A stretch of 64,000 nt of DNA from Paracentrotus lividus (lineage: Eukaryota > Echinodermata > Echinoidea > Camarodonta > Echinidae), in the NCBI GenBank assembly GCA_940671915.1, contig CALNVZ010003435.1:12862395-12926394 (forward strand), read 5' to 3'. The notes beneath the pieces are model-generated. The model was not told where the DNA came from and searched no databases. It saw only the letters and a list, made by a program, of their open reading frames with translations. Below, piece by piece: positions 38,511 through 50,761 of the stretch. The translations under genes and the position numbers were made by a program. Positions within the stretch are counted from its first letter, which is position 1, and the number at the start of each line of letters is the position of its first letter.

Positions 38511-39575
38511 TTTCTTTTACTTCGCTTTAATTCTGTCCTTTATACGACTTTCCCCTCAAAGTTCACTTTGACTCTCGCTTTTTTTGTTTGTTTTCAATAT
38601 CTTTGTGAAATTTACAGAGCTTTCATTTTTCTCTTAAAATATAAAAAAATAAAAGAACGACTTCGGTTGTATCAAATTTTGCGCAACCTTTCACAAAGTC
38701 AACACCGTCTTTCGCTGTTTCATGTCCCCAGCGGCATATGGCAAGTAGCTCGCAGAGATGTACGTTTCTAAAACGAGAACTTGGTGTGTATACTACCTTC
38801 ATAAAGTAATACAAGTGGTCGCTAAGGAATAATATGAAGAACTCTTCTAAATCGGTGCTTTCGTCCCGATATTTGTGTTAAAAAAGTTAAGGGGATCTCT
38901 TAAAGTACAGCGTGGGATGATGTGGGTGTTTGGGGAGACGGATCTGAGTTTCGTCTACGATCTATTATGCAACTGGGTCTGATACTCCGACTGTTTGTTT
39001 TTGTTATTGTATTAATTTGTTTACAGACAAATCAATGAAACCAACAATATAAAACAGTATGGATGACAATCATAAACATGCACTTACGGACACCATTACT
39101 TTTTTTTTTTATGACGACTTGAACAAGAGAATGGAGGGTATAATATATGAAACATTTTTGGATAAAACCTAATTGTATTATTAAAAAACTAAAACAGAGC
39201 TATTTTTAACGTTTTCCATCTTTCGTTTATATTCCGTTTAATTCCTCCCCCTCTCTCCCTCTCCTTCTCCTCTGCTCTCTCACTCTCTCTTTCCTACATT
39301 CCCTCCATCTTCCATCTTTTCATTTCCCTCTCGACCATGCTGTCCATCGGGACCCCCTTTATCTCCTCCTCTGCGAAGATGATAAACGGCTTCTCCCGTG
39401 ATGGTTCCTATCATGTTTGTCAAGTATTGTCTTTCATATACATCTTACGAGGAAGTGCAGTCGAGGAAAGGTGGTCTGAACAACCGTACGAAGTGCATTA
39501 AACCCTCATCCGTATATCGCCTCCATCTTTCAGAAATGCAATATCTTAATTTTGTTCCGAGGATGAAAATCTATT

Positions 39576-39640
39576 TTGATATTGAAGATGGTTAGAATTT
39601 TTTTTTTGATATTGAAGATGGTTAGAATTTTTTTTTTTTT
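39576..39640. repeat. Tandem duplication of a ~30-bp segment
   Basis: GATATTGAAGATGGTTAGAA plus a T run occurs twice in a row. Confidence 0.85.
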
Positions 39641-40927
39641 ATGGATATGGAGAAGGGATAGAGAAAACTGATATTTTCGCCCCGGGTGTGATTTCTCATC
39701 GCATCCTCTACATGATAATGATTGATATTATCATTATATTTTTTGAAGGTCATGATTTCAAGAAGAAGCCTTCATGGAACTAATTTGGCAGATTTATTTA
39801 CTTGTTTTTTTGTTAAATGAAATTAGAGAATTTAATATAGTTTAGTATATTGACCTTACCTATTAAGGAATCATGCATTATCATATAAAAGCAAAGTTTG
39901 TGCACAGACTTATGTAAAGGGTAAATTTGATGACACAATTCACCCCATTCTTAAACCAATAATTGCATTTACATAAGGAATTAGCTGAAATAATAAAGTA
40001 TGTTGATAATAATGGTATTCTCTATATATCCATGGTCAGAAAACGCTTCCCTTATGTATTGAGACGAAAGGGTTGCAACAAGCACCAAGCTTTCCAAACA
40101 TCCATACTAAACTTCCACGATGCAATTTAAGGCAAATCTAGAATAGAAATCACAACCTTGACATCAGTGATTGAGTCAGATTACAACCTTTTATCTTTCC
40201 TGACTTTGGAAAGTAAAAAACGAAAGGACTCCATGCTTTCATTGATCTGGCTTTTTTTCCCCTTTCAAAAATCTATAGCTTTCTGTAAAAGATAGGGGAG
40301 AATGGCGTTTTCTGTTCAGAGACGTGGATGGTAAGCTGAGTGCGCATTATCAAGTGTTACGTGAGACAACATTTCCTGCTGCTATCCACTGTATAGCAGG
40401 ATATACTGACTTCTATCTTGGTTTAGGCTCATACAAATTTTAAGGGATCCTTTTTACGCAAAGACATTGTTTTTTAAGCAAGGGATCTTTCTTTTCCCAG
40501 GGGGGGGGGCGGGGGTGGCAAAATATCTGATTTGTTTCCAATTACCTCAAAACATGTCATTATGAAACGAGAAATACAACCATGTATCGATGGAAAATCT
40601 AAATAGGCACAGAATATACAAAATAAACATAAATAAAACTATTTTATCAGTATTATTCATAAAAAAAGATAATCGAACCTCTACCACGCCGCCCCTCCCA
40701 AATGCTTGAAAGGCCTCTAAATTCATGGCGTGGATAGGGAACGTGAGACTGGGTTAAAATATAGCATGAATTGCAGTTCATTTAATAACAGATCATTGTT
40801 AAATACCGCACATGAAAATAAACATCCTCTTAACTCCATTTGTTCTTGAATCGAGCCTTTCTAAGGGCAAACTCAATTTCATGTCAGAACGGCTCTGACA
40901 ATTCACACTCAATACACGCGTCATAGC

Positions 40928-40988
40928 TTTTTTTTTTTTTTTTTTTTTTGCTTTCTCTCTCTCTTTTTTTTTAGGGAGGGGGGGGGGG
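40928..40988. repeat. T run, CT segment, T run and G run
   Basis: About 22 T, then CTCTCTCT, about 10 T, AGGGA and a run of about 10 G. This is the same T-run to G-run polarity as at 12340-12375 and 50151-50190. Confidence 0.7.
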
Positions 40989-42238
40989 TTCCATCGTCCG
41001 TATTAAAAATGGTCTAAGGATACTATACATCGGTTAACCTCCAATATCCGCCCATAAGTCAATACTCTGTTTCTTTTATGAGATGCGTCTTTTCGTCTCC
41101 TCGTTGTCTTAACCAAAGTCCAGAAGGATCTCATTTGCCCTGCCTGGACAAACAGATAAGATTAATGATGCGTTTGAAGAGAGATGCGCTCCAAACCCTA
41201 ACATCACAAATTGGCTGGCTTAATTTGAATAAATTGATCATTGATGGATGGATGGTCGAGGTTGACCCAACAACATCTTAGAAGTGGACAGCAACAGGCA
41301 AGAGCAGACAAAAATACAAGAACCTCTTTCTTGGTAAATCAGTAACACGAACCGAGGAAAGGTCTCTACGTTTCTAATGCCAGATGTATTTCCGTGTTTA
41401 TCTTGTTCCTTATATCGCTGAGTTTAGATGCTCAGCATGCCTGGAAGCAAGCCTAAAACATCGTGTTTAAAATTTCAAAAAGCAAAAAGGAAAGAATGGA
41501 GTAACCAAATTCTTCTGATATTCTAAGTTTTGATATGATTGCTTAAAACAATTGTTAACACTGGCTAGAACGCAATTCTAATATGCTGAAAATGAAGAAA
41601 ATTTCAGACCCCACTGAGGCCTAATGACATATTTTGGGAGAAACGGCGAGGTTTCTCTTTTCAAAACTTATACCGACTTATGATAAAAGAAATATCTCTT
41701 TATTTTTTTTTTCATCTCCAGAAAAGAGATGAGCATTTTGCGATCGCGATGTACAAGCGGAAATGTAAATGTGAAGCAAATAATCTGATTCCTTAATTAC
41801 TTCGGTTTTTGACAGATGTGTATCTGCCAAATAATGAATATTTGCATTTGGGACGGAATTTTAACAAATCCATCCAAAAGACGTGACTGAGTCCGATCGT
41901 CTACATGGTCTATAGCCTACTGTTTGCAGTCCAAATTCTGACCCTTCACAGCTATACGTGCTTGTGCTCAGTAACTTACCATCTACGTTAGATTACCGCA
42001 TCATGCATATTGCTTATAGAATGTAATCTCTCATTAAGCATTTAATTATCAGGATCTGTTTTTTTTTTTTAACAACAATGGAAAAAATTATATTTATGTT
42101 CTTAGCTACCAAAACGACATGTTGAACAAAAACGTGATGTTACGATTATGATGTGTGATGTTGTGTTCGGGGGCCTGTATTGTCTTAATTCATAAGTTTT
42201 AACGGTTCCTTGCAAGGACTATGAAGTATTTGTTTATA

Positions 42239-42367
<129 letters not shown>

Positions 42368-43735
42368 AACAAAAGAGAAAGGTTTATTTTATACAAGTCT
42401 CTTTTATTATCCTATTTAAAAGCCATTATTTGATAGTAGATCTAGCATTCCGTGTACTTAACTCGAATGTTCGTCTTTACCCATATTGGCCCCTGTAAGT
42501 GTGAGCTTGTGCGCATTTAATTATCCACAATGATCACTCAATCGCCCGTTCATCCACTTAGCCCCATCTATCTAGTTTTCTGTTAGCACGAAACATTAAC
42601 CCTAAGACACGCTACATTGTGCACTACAGTACAAAACAGTATTAATGGATATACTCTGTCTGTTTCAAAGCATTACATGTCCGTCAAGGAACTTTTGCCC
42701 CATCCCCTCGTATCTGCGTATCGGGAGGGTAGTTTAACCGTTAGCTAAATGCGCATTACACAACTGAGCACTCAAGCGATGGAAGGGACTGTTTCAATAT
42801 GTACTTGTTTATCCAATTTGTGTGCCACTCCGTACCTCAAAGGATGCACTTAACTTTGAGTACTACATAGAAAACATTCGTGGAAATTCATGTCAATGTT
42901 AACAGCACTGTCTCTTTGCCATAGGTTTCATAATGAATACATTCCTTCAGACATCAAATGTATTTTTTGTTGAGTGGCATTGTTAGAAAATAAAAAGTTT
43001 ACAAGCGGCCTCCCACCCTACTTTGTGGGGGGGGGGGGGTGATTCTTAACTCGCCCTTGTTCAGGACTGCTGTTTAATTTCAAGGAAAATTATTGCCAAA
43101 ATAATTTTGCGTCGCTAAATGATATTTTAGAAATACTCATAATGTACACATTTCCACTCAAAAGATTGCTCAAAGCGCTTTCAAGTTTAAAATTGTTTAT
43201 GGATTATATAAAATAAGACTATAATCCTATAAGGTAGATTATGATAAAATACAACAAAACAGAGAGGGGGAAAAGGTCCGTATGTTGTATTGTTTTGAAG
43301 GTATGATGGTTAGTTCACGAGATGAATTTGCATCCTGTGTTTTCATGATTACAGAATAAAATAATAACGTTTGGCAAAAACCATTTTATTATCAACTTAT
43401 TACGTTTAAAAAACAACATTTATTTAGGCGTAGCAATGGATTGAGTATTTATCTCATTTTTGAGAAACTTTCTTTAGGATTATAATAATTTTTCCATTTA
43501 TATAATGGTGACTTTTGTCACTCATGATTTATGGAATAGTAAAGTTAACTTCACTCCACCACTTAAACAATATCTATAGATCAAGTCTCTCACATATCCC
43601 AACCTCTTCTGACGTAAACCAAACCCAGGGGAATAACATTCTCAGTTCAAGGAAAGTCACAGTTCCCCCAGTTTCCCTAGTTTATAATGCTGTATATCCC
43701 CGTACACGTGTGCGACATTGTGCATTACCATTATA

Positions 43736-44788
43736 CAGGGTGTTTCCGAAAAAAGGAAACCCAACTTTGATCAACAATAATATCAAAAATATTCCAATGG
43801 TGATTATGAAATTTATATCACTGTAAAGTGCAACTCATTGCCATTCTAATGATACCTCGCTCACCTCACCAATGTCAGGCATCACTAAACCCCATTGTTT
43901 TGAAAAGGTCTTGTAAAATTGTGCGTGGTTCACTTTCATGCACCTTGAGATGGTTTGTGTGAATGTGCCTGGAAAGGAATACCAACTTTGATCATCAATA
44001 ACTTCAAGAATATTTCAGTGGTGATTAAGAATTTAATATCACTGGAAAGTACAACTCATTACCATTCTAATGATACCTCTCTCAGCTCACCAATATCATG
44101 CAGCACTGAACCCCATTGTTTTGAAAATTGTCTCACAAAATTGTGATAGGTTCTCTTTCATGCTCCTTGAGATGAGTTGCTTCAAAGATTCTTAACAAAT
44201 CTAAGTAAAGCATTCCAGTGACTTAAAATAATTGAGTTTGATAAACGGGTTGGAAATTTTTTACTTATTTAGTCCTTTAATCTTACCATCCAGGTAATTT
44301 CAACATGTTACTGGTCACGACAACTCAGAGAACCTTCAGTTCCCCATGGATAATGTAAGAAGCATGACAGTGCATCAATCACAATTTTGCAAGATATTTT
44401 CAGAACAATGGGGTTCAGTGATGCGTGACATTGGTGAGCTGAAAGAGATATCAATACAATGATAATGAGTGGCACTTTCCAGTGATATAAACGTCATAAT
44501 CACTACTGTCATGTTTTTAAAATGATTGATGATGAAAGTTGGGTTTCCTTTTTAGGCACATTGCAGCAACCCATCTCAATGAGCGTGAAAGTGAACCACT
44601 CACAATTTTGCAAGACATTTTCAAAACAATGAGGTTCAGTGATGCGTGACATTGGTGAGCTGAGCGGGGTATCATTAAAATGGTAATGAGTTGCACTTTC
44701 CAGTGATATAAATTGTATAATTACCATGGTAATATTTTTTAAATTATTGATGATCAAACTTGGGTTTCCTTTTTTCTGGGTCACCCTG
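43736..44788. mobile_element. TA-flanked foldback element with tandem units in each arm
   Basis: Ends CAGGGTG (43736) and CACCCTG (to 44788), each flanked by TA. The inverted termini continue as AAAAAAGGAAACCCAA and TTGGGTTTCCTTTTTT. The left arm holds two direct units (43748-43968 and 43975-44185), each with ACTTTGATCAACAATAA-like, GTGATTATGAAATTT-like, ACTCATTGCCATTCTAATGA and ACCCCATTGTTTTGAAAA blocks. The right arm holds two inverted units (about 44365-44545 and 44548-44770). It is non-autonomous, and the TA sites suggest a Tc1/mariner-like mobiliser. Confidence 0.8.
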
Positions 44789-45935
44789 TATTGTTAACCT
44801 TCATCGTGGACAGAATCATGTAATGTATTGCTTTATCTTAAGCTCAGGAAGGAGAAGGCTGATAATTGTTCAACTTTTGTTCAACTTTATTTTTCATTTC
44901 CACAGCAATCATATCATTTGTACAAAGAAGAATCGTGCAGTTTAACATTGAATAATATAGTTTACAAAATAATTCTTTAACTGCATATATAAATACACAT
45001 TTTTTTTTTGGTTGTAAATTTGAGATATATTTCATATTTCCTATGAAAATGACCCAAACGGCGTCGTTTTTTATAATCAGCAATATTCGAGGAGGTGAAA
45101 CATGTTAGCAACAGACCATATTGCGACGCTTTTTCAATACAGGAGAAACTGTTGCTATCGTAAAGAAAATCATTACTTTGTTTGTAATAGCCGGGTCACT
45201 CCAGCGAAACCGACTCCAAACCGTCGGTTTGACTAGTGGTGTGACTCGGCTATAATATAACCTTAAAAGTATGGCTACTAACAAAAACACACAAGTACAT
45301 GAAGTAAAAATGAACTTAAATTGACTATTATTCTGCATCTTCGTCAGGATCGAATGAGGTTCCTTCAAACTGGGAAGATATTGTTCTTCATTCCCTTGCA
45401 ACATGATCAAGATATGTCGTGTGCTATCATTGTCATTCCATTCCCCAGGATTACATGAATCATCGTTTTGATTATAATGCTTGATGCAAAGGTGCCATAA
45501 AAAATCGATATCATGTTTATGCTAGGTTTTTGTTAACGAATGGCTCTTTTCAGGATACGTAATCTATTTTTACACGCATTATAAGTTTTATGAAAGGATA
45601 AATCCGATGTATAATTTTCAAGATTGATGTTTATTGCTTCGAGACACGTGCGTGCTGCTTCAATAACCTATAAGCACTAACGACAAACAGATTAACCTTC
45701 TCAAGGATCTTCAAAACAATCGATCAAGTTCTCTTACGAAAACAAACCAAAAATCAAACACAAAGTAAAGATTATTCCAATTATGATAATTTTCGTTAGA
45801 TTAGGTGTGAAAACGGATGCAGCTAAGTGTTTTGGACATGTACACCGTGTGGGTGCTAATGTTGTATACGTGGTAGGAAATCGTTTTGGAAGTGGAGTTA
45901 TCGTCTTCTCATGTTGAATTAGTTATGAGTTATCT

Positions 45936-47917
45936 AAACACAACACAAAAAGAAAGTTCCCCCTATTTCAAATATCAATAAATTTTTAAAAAGGAGGATT
46001 TACAAAAATCTAATTATATGTCCATGTAGGGAATTTAATTAGCTACTATGGGACCGAATTTTAGGAAAAATCATGTTGTCATGCTTCAGTGAGTAATGGT
46101 TGAATGCAAAAATGTCATTTTTTAAAGTTCGCAAGCCTAAAATCACAACTTTGATTCAATGATATCGGACCATTTTTTAGATTTTAAACATTTCACGCAT
46201 CAGAATGTTAGCAAAACGTGCTTCCAAACATACGGAAAGGACATTTGTGTAACATTTCACGGTTGAGTGAGCATGCAGCAAAAAAAACTGCGATTTTTAC
46301 ATTTTATCCATTGTAAAATTGATCAATTATGATGGGATTCATGTCTAGGAAGAGTGTTTTTAACTTTTGCAAAAAATTTAAATCAATTCACGGTTGAATG
46401 AACACCATAAAATACCATGTGAAAAACACTAAGTAAGTATTTTTTCCATTTTGTACACTAAAAATCATGTGAATATCTGTTTTTGTATTATTTTTATGAC
46501 CGGTGCACGTGTGTACATGATCATATTGCATTTATTAAAAATTTCATGCTTCAGTGAGCATGTGGCATTGGAAAAACTGTTTTTCAATTTAGAGACCAAA
46601 ATCAAATTGCTTTCTTTGCTTAACCATAACAATTCGTTTGAAAGTATTAATTTGATTTCATTTTCGCAAAAATCCCGACTTTTCATGCTTCAGTGAACAC
46701 AAGATATGAGAAAAACATGAAAAAAGGAAGAAAGTTTACGGCCCTGGCACAGCCTAATGGTAGGTCCGATTCTCAATTTGACCTAAGTTCCTGTTAGTTA
46801 ATGACTTCTTAAAGATTTGTGCCAAGTTTCAGAAATTAACTCAAAGTATAACGAACAAAAAAATGACAATGAAAATGGGCAATATTTGACGTTTGTTCAC
46901 TTTTTGTTCAAACTCTATACGTAAAGTCAATGGGGAGGAAATCAATAGTGAACAAAAGTCAAATATTGCCCATTTTCATTGTAATTTTTTCGGTCGTTAC
47001 ACTGTGAGTTAATTCTTGAAACTTGGCACAAATCTCTAAGAAGTCATTAACTAACAGGAACTTAGGTCCAATTAAGAATCGGACGTGCCATTAGGCCGTG
47101 CCAGGGCCGCAAACTTTCTTCATTTGTTCATGTTTTTCTCATATCCTGTGTTCACTGAAGCATGAAAAATCGCGATTTTGCGAAAATGAAAGCAAATGAA
47201 TACTTTCAAACGAATTGTTATGGTTAAGCAAAGAAAGCAATTTAATTTTGGTCTCTAAATTAAAAAACAGCTTTTCCAGTGCCACCTGCTCACTGAAGCA
47301 TGACATTTTTAATAAATGCAATATGATCATGTACACACGTGCACCGGTCATAAAAATAATACAAAAACAGATATTCAGATGATTTTAAGTGTACAAAAAT
47401 GGAAAAAATACTTACTTAGTGTTTTTCACATGGTATTTTATGGTGTTCATTCAACCGTGAATTGATTTAAATTTTTTGCAAAAGTTAAAAACACTCTTTC
47501 TAGACATGAATCCCATCATAATTGATCCATTTTACAATGGCAAAGAAGTAAAAATCGCAGATTTGGCATTTTTGCTGCATGCTCACTCAACCGTGAAATT
47601 TTACGCAAATTTCCTTTCCGTATGTTTGAAAGCACGTTTTGCGTACATTCTGATGCATGAACTGTTAAAAATCTAAAAATTGGTCTGATATCATAGATTC
47701 AAAGTTGTGATTTTAGGCCTGCGAACTTCAAAAAATGACATTTTTGCATCCAACCATTACTCACTGAAGCATGACAACATGATTTTTCCTAAAATTCGCT
47801 CCCATGGTAGCTAATTAAATTCCCTACATGGACATATAATTTGATTTTTGTAACTCCTCCTATTAAAAAAAAAAAAAAAATTTGAAATAGGGGGAACTTT
47901 CTTTTTGTGTTGTGTTT
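45936..47917. mobile_element. 2-kb foldback element (near-perfect giant palindrome)
   Basis: Left AAACACAACACAAAAAGAAA and right TTTCTTTTTGTGTTGTGTTT are exact inverses. Matching then continues with only scattered differences through about 965 bp per arm to the central pair CAATGAAAATGGGCAATATT / AATATTGCCCATTTTCATTG, leaving a loop of about 45 bp (46902-46946). Each arm contains several diverged repeats of CATGCTTCAGTGAGCA and TTCACGGTTGAGTGAGCA. No transposase is visible, and the open frames in the arms mirror each other. No convincing target-site duplication was found. It ends 238 bp before the gene A exon at 48156. Confidence 0.9.
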
Positions 47918-48155
47918 ATTTTTGTCTAAATCGCCCAAATGGTTTGCAATAAACAGAACTTTGTTTTTTTCCAACTTTATTGCTGAACTCATTTATTATT
48001 GTTTGCGCTCCGTTCTACTTCTACTTTATCTTTATTTTGCATCACTGACAATGGAAAGTTTAACATTTACCATTTTTGGTGATATAATAATTCCGTTTTG
48101 ATATTGATTTAAATTCATTTGTATATCGTTTTCTTTTATTATTCATTTCATGCAG

Positions 48156-48533
48156 TTTGGGAATGAATACGTGAACAAGCTGAGCTGTCCTCGAGCCCTC
48201 ACTCTGGTCTTGGTGGCCGATGGTCTTCGTGGCGCCGGAGCCAACACTTTGGGCATCAGCGACGAGTTCATCCAGGAATCCTGCAAGTCGTTCTGCGCCG
48301 TGTCCTCAATGGATCGTGAAGATCAGCACAGCCTCCCCACGCCCGAGATGAGGGTGTCCCGACTCAAGATGGACCTGTCAGCGTTCGGGGCCGAGTTCCG
48401 GATACCAGACATCAGCCGGGCCGTATTTTTTCTCAAGATCTTCGGCACCTTCAGAAACCGTTACATGATGCTCATGTGTCACAGAGGGGATTCGAACCTC
48501 ATTCGGCAGCTACGGCTTAATGTAGACCCAATG
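48156..48533 (+). CDS. Gene A exon 4 in window (largest coding exon)
   Basis: A 378-nt exon (126 codons, phase 0 to 0) between the acceptor CATTTCATGCAG and the donor CAATG|GTAAGA. It is GC-rich, with coding-like codon use unlike its flanks. It reads FGNEYVNKLSCPRALTLVLV, then ADGLRGAGANTLGISDEF, several Cys (ESCKSFCAV), then PEMRVSRLKMDLSAFGAEF, and ends LRLNVDP-M. There is no transmembrane segment, signal peptide or low-complexity region. The mixture of hydrophobic strands and charged helices suggests a folded domain. An in-frame ATG just before 48156 lies inside the acceptor and is not the start. I do not recognise the family. This is the most certain coding exon of the window. Confidence 0.85.
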
Positions 48534-48777
48534 GTAAGAGCTGGTTATAGTGGATGAGGCGTCAACTATAGCGCTGACAAGACTAGGAAGTGTTGGGGAA
48601 GCAAAATATGCGATTTCGGCGTCCATTCCGCGTCACACACACACACACACACACACACAAAAGTCTTCGAATTGTTTATGTCCCCCTTAAATTTTTTTAA
48701 ATAATGTTATCTTCTCCCCAATGTATGCAAAAACGCTAGACATGTTCAGAAGCAACAAAAACAGACATTGGAACCAC

Positions 48778-48990
48778 AGTATGCAGAAACTAATGAAAAT
48801 GTTTGCGAGCGCAAAGCGCGAACCGAAAATTTTGCATTATAATAACATTTAGCATTGTATTTGACATACATTTTACCTCTTTATTAGCTTCAGAAGCTAA
48901 TCACTACATAAAAATATGTTAAGCTTTAAAAATCGAGGGGGGAGGGGACACGTCCCCCCGCCCCCCCCCCCCGGGATCGCCGCCAATGCC
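48778..48990. repeat. G-run dispersed repeat, copy 2
   Basis: Shares with 16740-16995 the ATGCAGAAACTAATGAAAAT start, GCGAGCGCAAAGCGCGAACC, the TTTACCTCTTTATTAGCTTC block, 'AAAATCGAGGGGG', GACACGTCCCCCCG and the GGGATCGCCGCCAATG end. It lacks the internal duplication of copy 1. Confidence 0.75.
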
Positions 48991-49422
48991 TGACAGATCT
49001 ATTCTTTTAGAAAGCAGGTCATCACATGTTTTGGACAATTTTCTCGTACGAAAATCTGCATTATCGATGTCTGGATCAAATCCCCAAATTCCAACTACTC
49101 ATTCCTTTTTGAAATGTCATGCGATATGTCTTGCCCCTCTTTCCGAAAAAGAATGTGTTATACGTTCAGGATGACTTAATGAAACGAACGCTCTGGCACA
49201 GAAGTTATCAATATTTTTCGGCATTTTTATATTATTTATTTTCTTCAAAAGGGAAACTCGATCAACATGATCAGTTTGGGTTGGTATTATTCAAGACCCC
49301 CTTTTTTTAAACGTTAGATTACTGTCATTTTAAATATATGGAGATAAGGGCCTGTACGTGTAAGGTAACTTTGAAATATCAAAATCATTGCTAATTTACC
49401 GAATGAAGAGCGTTACTTTCCT

Positions 49423-49541
49423 CATCATCATCACCATCATCATCACCATCATCAACATAATCATGAATCATCATAATCACAACCATCATCATTATCACCA
49501 TCATAAGTCATCGTCATCATAAACATCATTATCATCAACAA

Positions 49542-49595
<54 letters not shown>

Positions 49596-49760
49596 AATTC
49601 ATCATCCATCATCACCATCCTCATTATCAACATCATCCTCATCATCATCATTATCATCATCATCATCATCCTCCTCATCCTTATTATCGTCATCGTCATC
49701 ACCACCAACCATCACCAGTATCACCACCACGACCATTATCATCACCATCGACATCATTAT
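49423..49760. repeat. (ATC)n imperfect trinucleotide array
   Basis: About 340 bp of CATCAT and CATCAC variants, with a pure core near 49541-49594. Confidence 0.95.
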
Positions 49761-49825
49761 CGTGCACCACCGGTATCCTATAGCTCTCTTTAACCAATTC
49801 TCCTTTTAATATCACATCTCACCAG

Positions 49826-50035
49826 CTGATGCGCAATATATTTCAAGAATCCTTCAATACATACAAGTCCAAAGGAGAGCGGAAGATGTCTGACATGGAG
49901 GCTTTGAACCTCAAGGCCAGTACCCGGCTCACATCAAGATGTCCTATCGACGAGAACCACTAATCTACATCGAGGAAGAGAATATGGTCGTATCAATAGA
50001 GGGCGATGCGTGTCGAAGCTTCAACTACAGTTTAG
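49826..50035 (+). CDS. Gene A exon 5 in window, with apparent 1-nt deletion
   Basis: The acceptor CACATCTCACCAG is followed in phase 0 by LMRNIFQESFNTYKSKGERK and then MSDMEALNLKAS. In that frame the next codons run to a TAA near 49963. From about 49920 the next frame reads YPAHIKMSYRREPLIYIEEE and NMVVSIEGDACRSFNYSL, ending at the donor TTTAG|GTACAG in phase 1, which fits the following exon exactly. The exon is 210 nt where 211 (or 208) is required, so one base appears to be missing near 49915-49921. Either this is an assembly error or the allele is broken. The protein family is not recognised. Confidence 0.75.
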
Positions 50036-50145
50036 GTACAGTTGTTTATATCACCATACAATAGTTTCTCATATTTTTTAGTATCAAAGGCAAGACCGAC
50101 ATATTTTTAAAGAATATAAACATGAAATATTATAACCTCGACCGC

Positions 50146-50176
<31 letters not shown>

Positions 50177-50522
50177 GGGGAGGGGGGGACGGGAGTTAAG
50201 CATTTCGTTTAGCGGTGTGCCAAAAGTTAAGTGTATGTTTTACTTTGCGTTTAAAAGAAGTCATACACTCCGATAAAGTTTACGTATGTATTTATTTATT
50301 TATTTTTTATTTTTTTGGTAGCAAAATGTGAAATTGGAAGGAGTTTGACTTTTTTAAGATTTACGTTATATTTTGTATCGGGACAGCTAACACCTTGAAA
50401 TAGCATTAGGGTTAGGTGTATGGTTATATTGTAGCTTTCTGCACGGTGGGGTAGTTGTCCTAGAACCTACATTGTGACCTCCCACGAATCGCCTGTATGC
50501 CTTTATTTTCTGATTTATACAG
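50036..50522 (+). other. Intron of gene A
   Basis: 487 bp with a T run followed by a G run (50151-50190). Ends with the acceptor CTGATTTATACAG. Confidence 0.7.
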
Positions 50523-50761
50523 GCTTTGAGCTCAACATCGGTCTCAGGGGTCTAGAATGTCTCGACAAGTTCATCAACCAGCTCGTTCTCGCCGACGGAC
50601 TGAACGACATCGTCAAAGCACTCACATTCAAATCCAAATGCACCAAGCGACTCAACGAAGACACCATTAAACATAAACTACAGTCAGAAATGAGTAGACA
50701 GAAATCAAAGAAAGAAGGATCGAATAATAATCATTCGCCCACCAACGATAACGGTTCATAG
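50523..50761 (+). CDS. Gene A terminal coding exon
   Basis: Two bases complete a Gly codon with the previous exon. The frame then reads FELNIGLRGLECLDKFINQL, VLADGLNDIVKAL and a Lys/Ser/Asn-rich tail (KLQSEMSRQKSKKEG, then Asn and Ser) to a TAG at 50759-50761. The first half looks like an amphipathic helical part of the domain that began in the earlier exons. The last ~30 residues are hydrophilic and probably disordered. Downstream is AT-rich 3' sequence. No polyadenylation site can be assigned with confidence. Confidence 0.8.

Larger units (their letters stand above)
48534..49825 (+). other. Intron of gene A
   Basis: 1.3 kb with a (CA)n run (48634-48659), a copy of the G-run repeat (48778-48990) and a long imperfect ATC trinucleotide array (49423-49760). 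The donor and acceptor are both consensus. Confidence 0.75.

Noticed and set aside
46451..47351. Two similar open frames on opposite strands (MTGARVYMIILHLLK...)
   Set aside because: They are the same DNA in the two arms of the palindrome, with no coding bias. The similarity reflects the inverted repeat.
48483..48515. tRNA B-box-like sequence (GGTTCGAATCC) on the - strand
   Set aside because: It lies inside the best coding exon of gene A. No acceptor stem, anticodon arm or A box can be placed around it.
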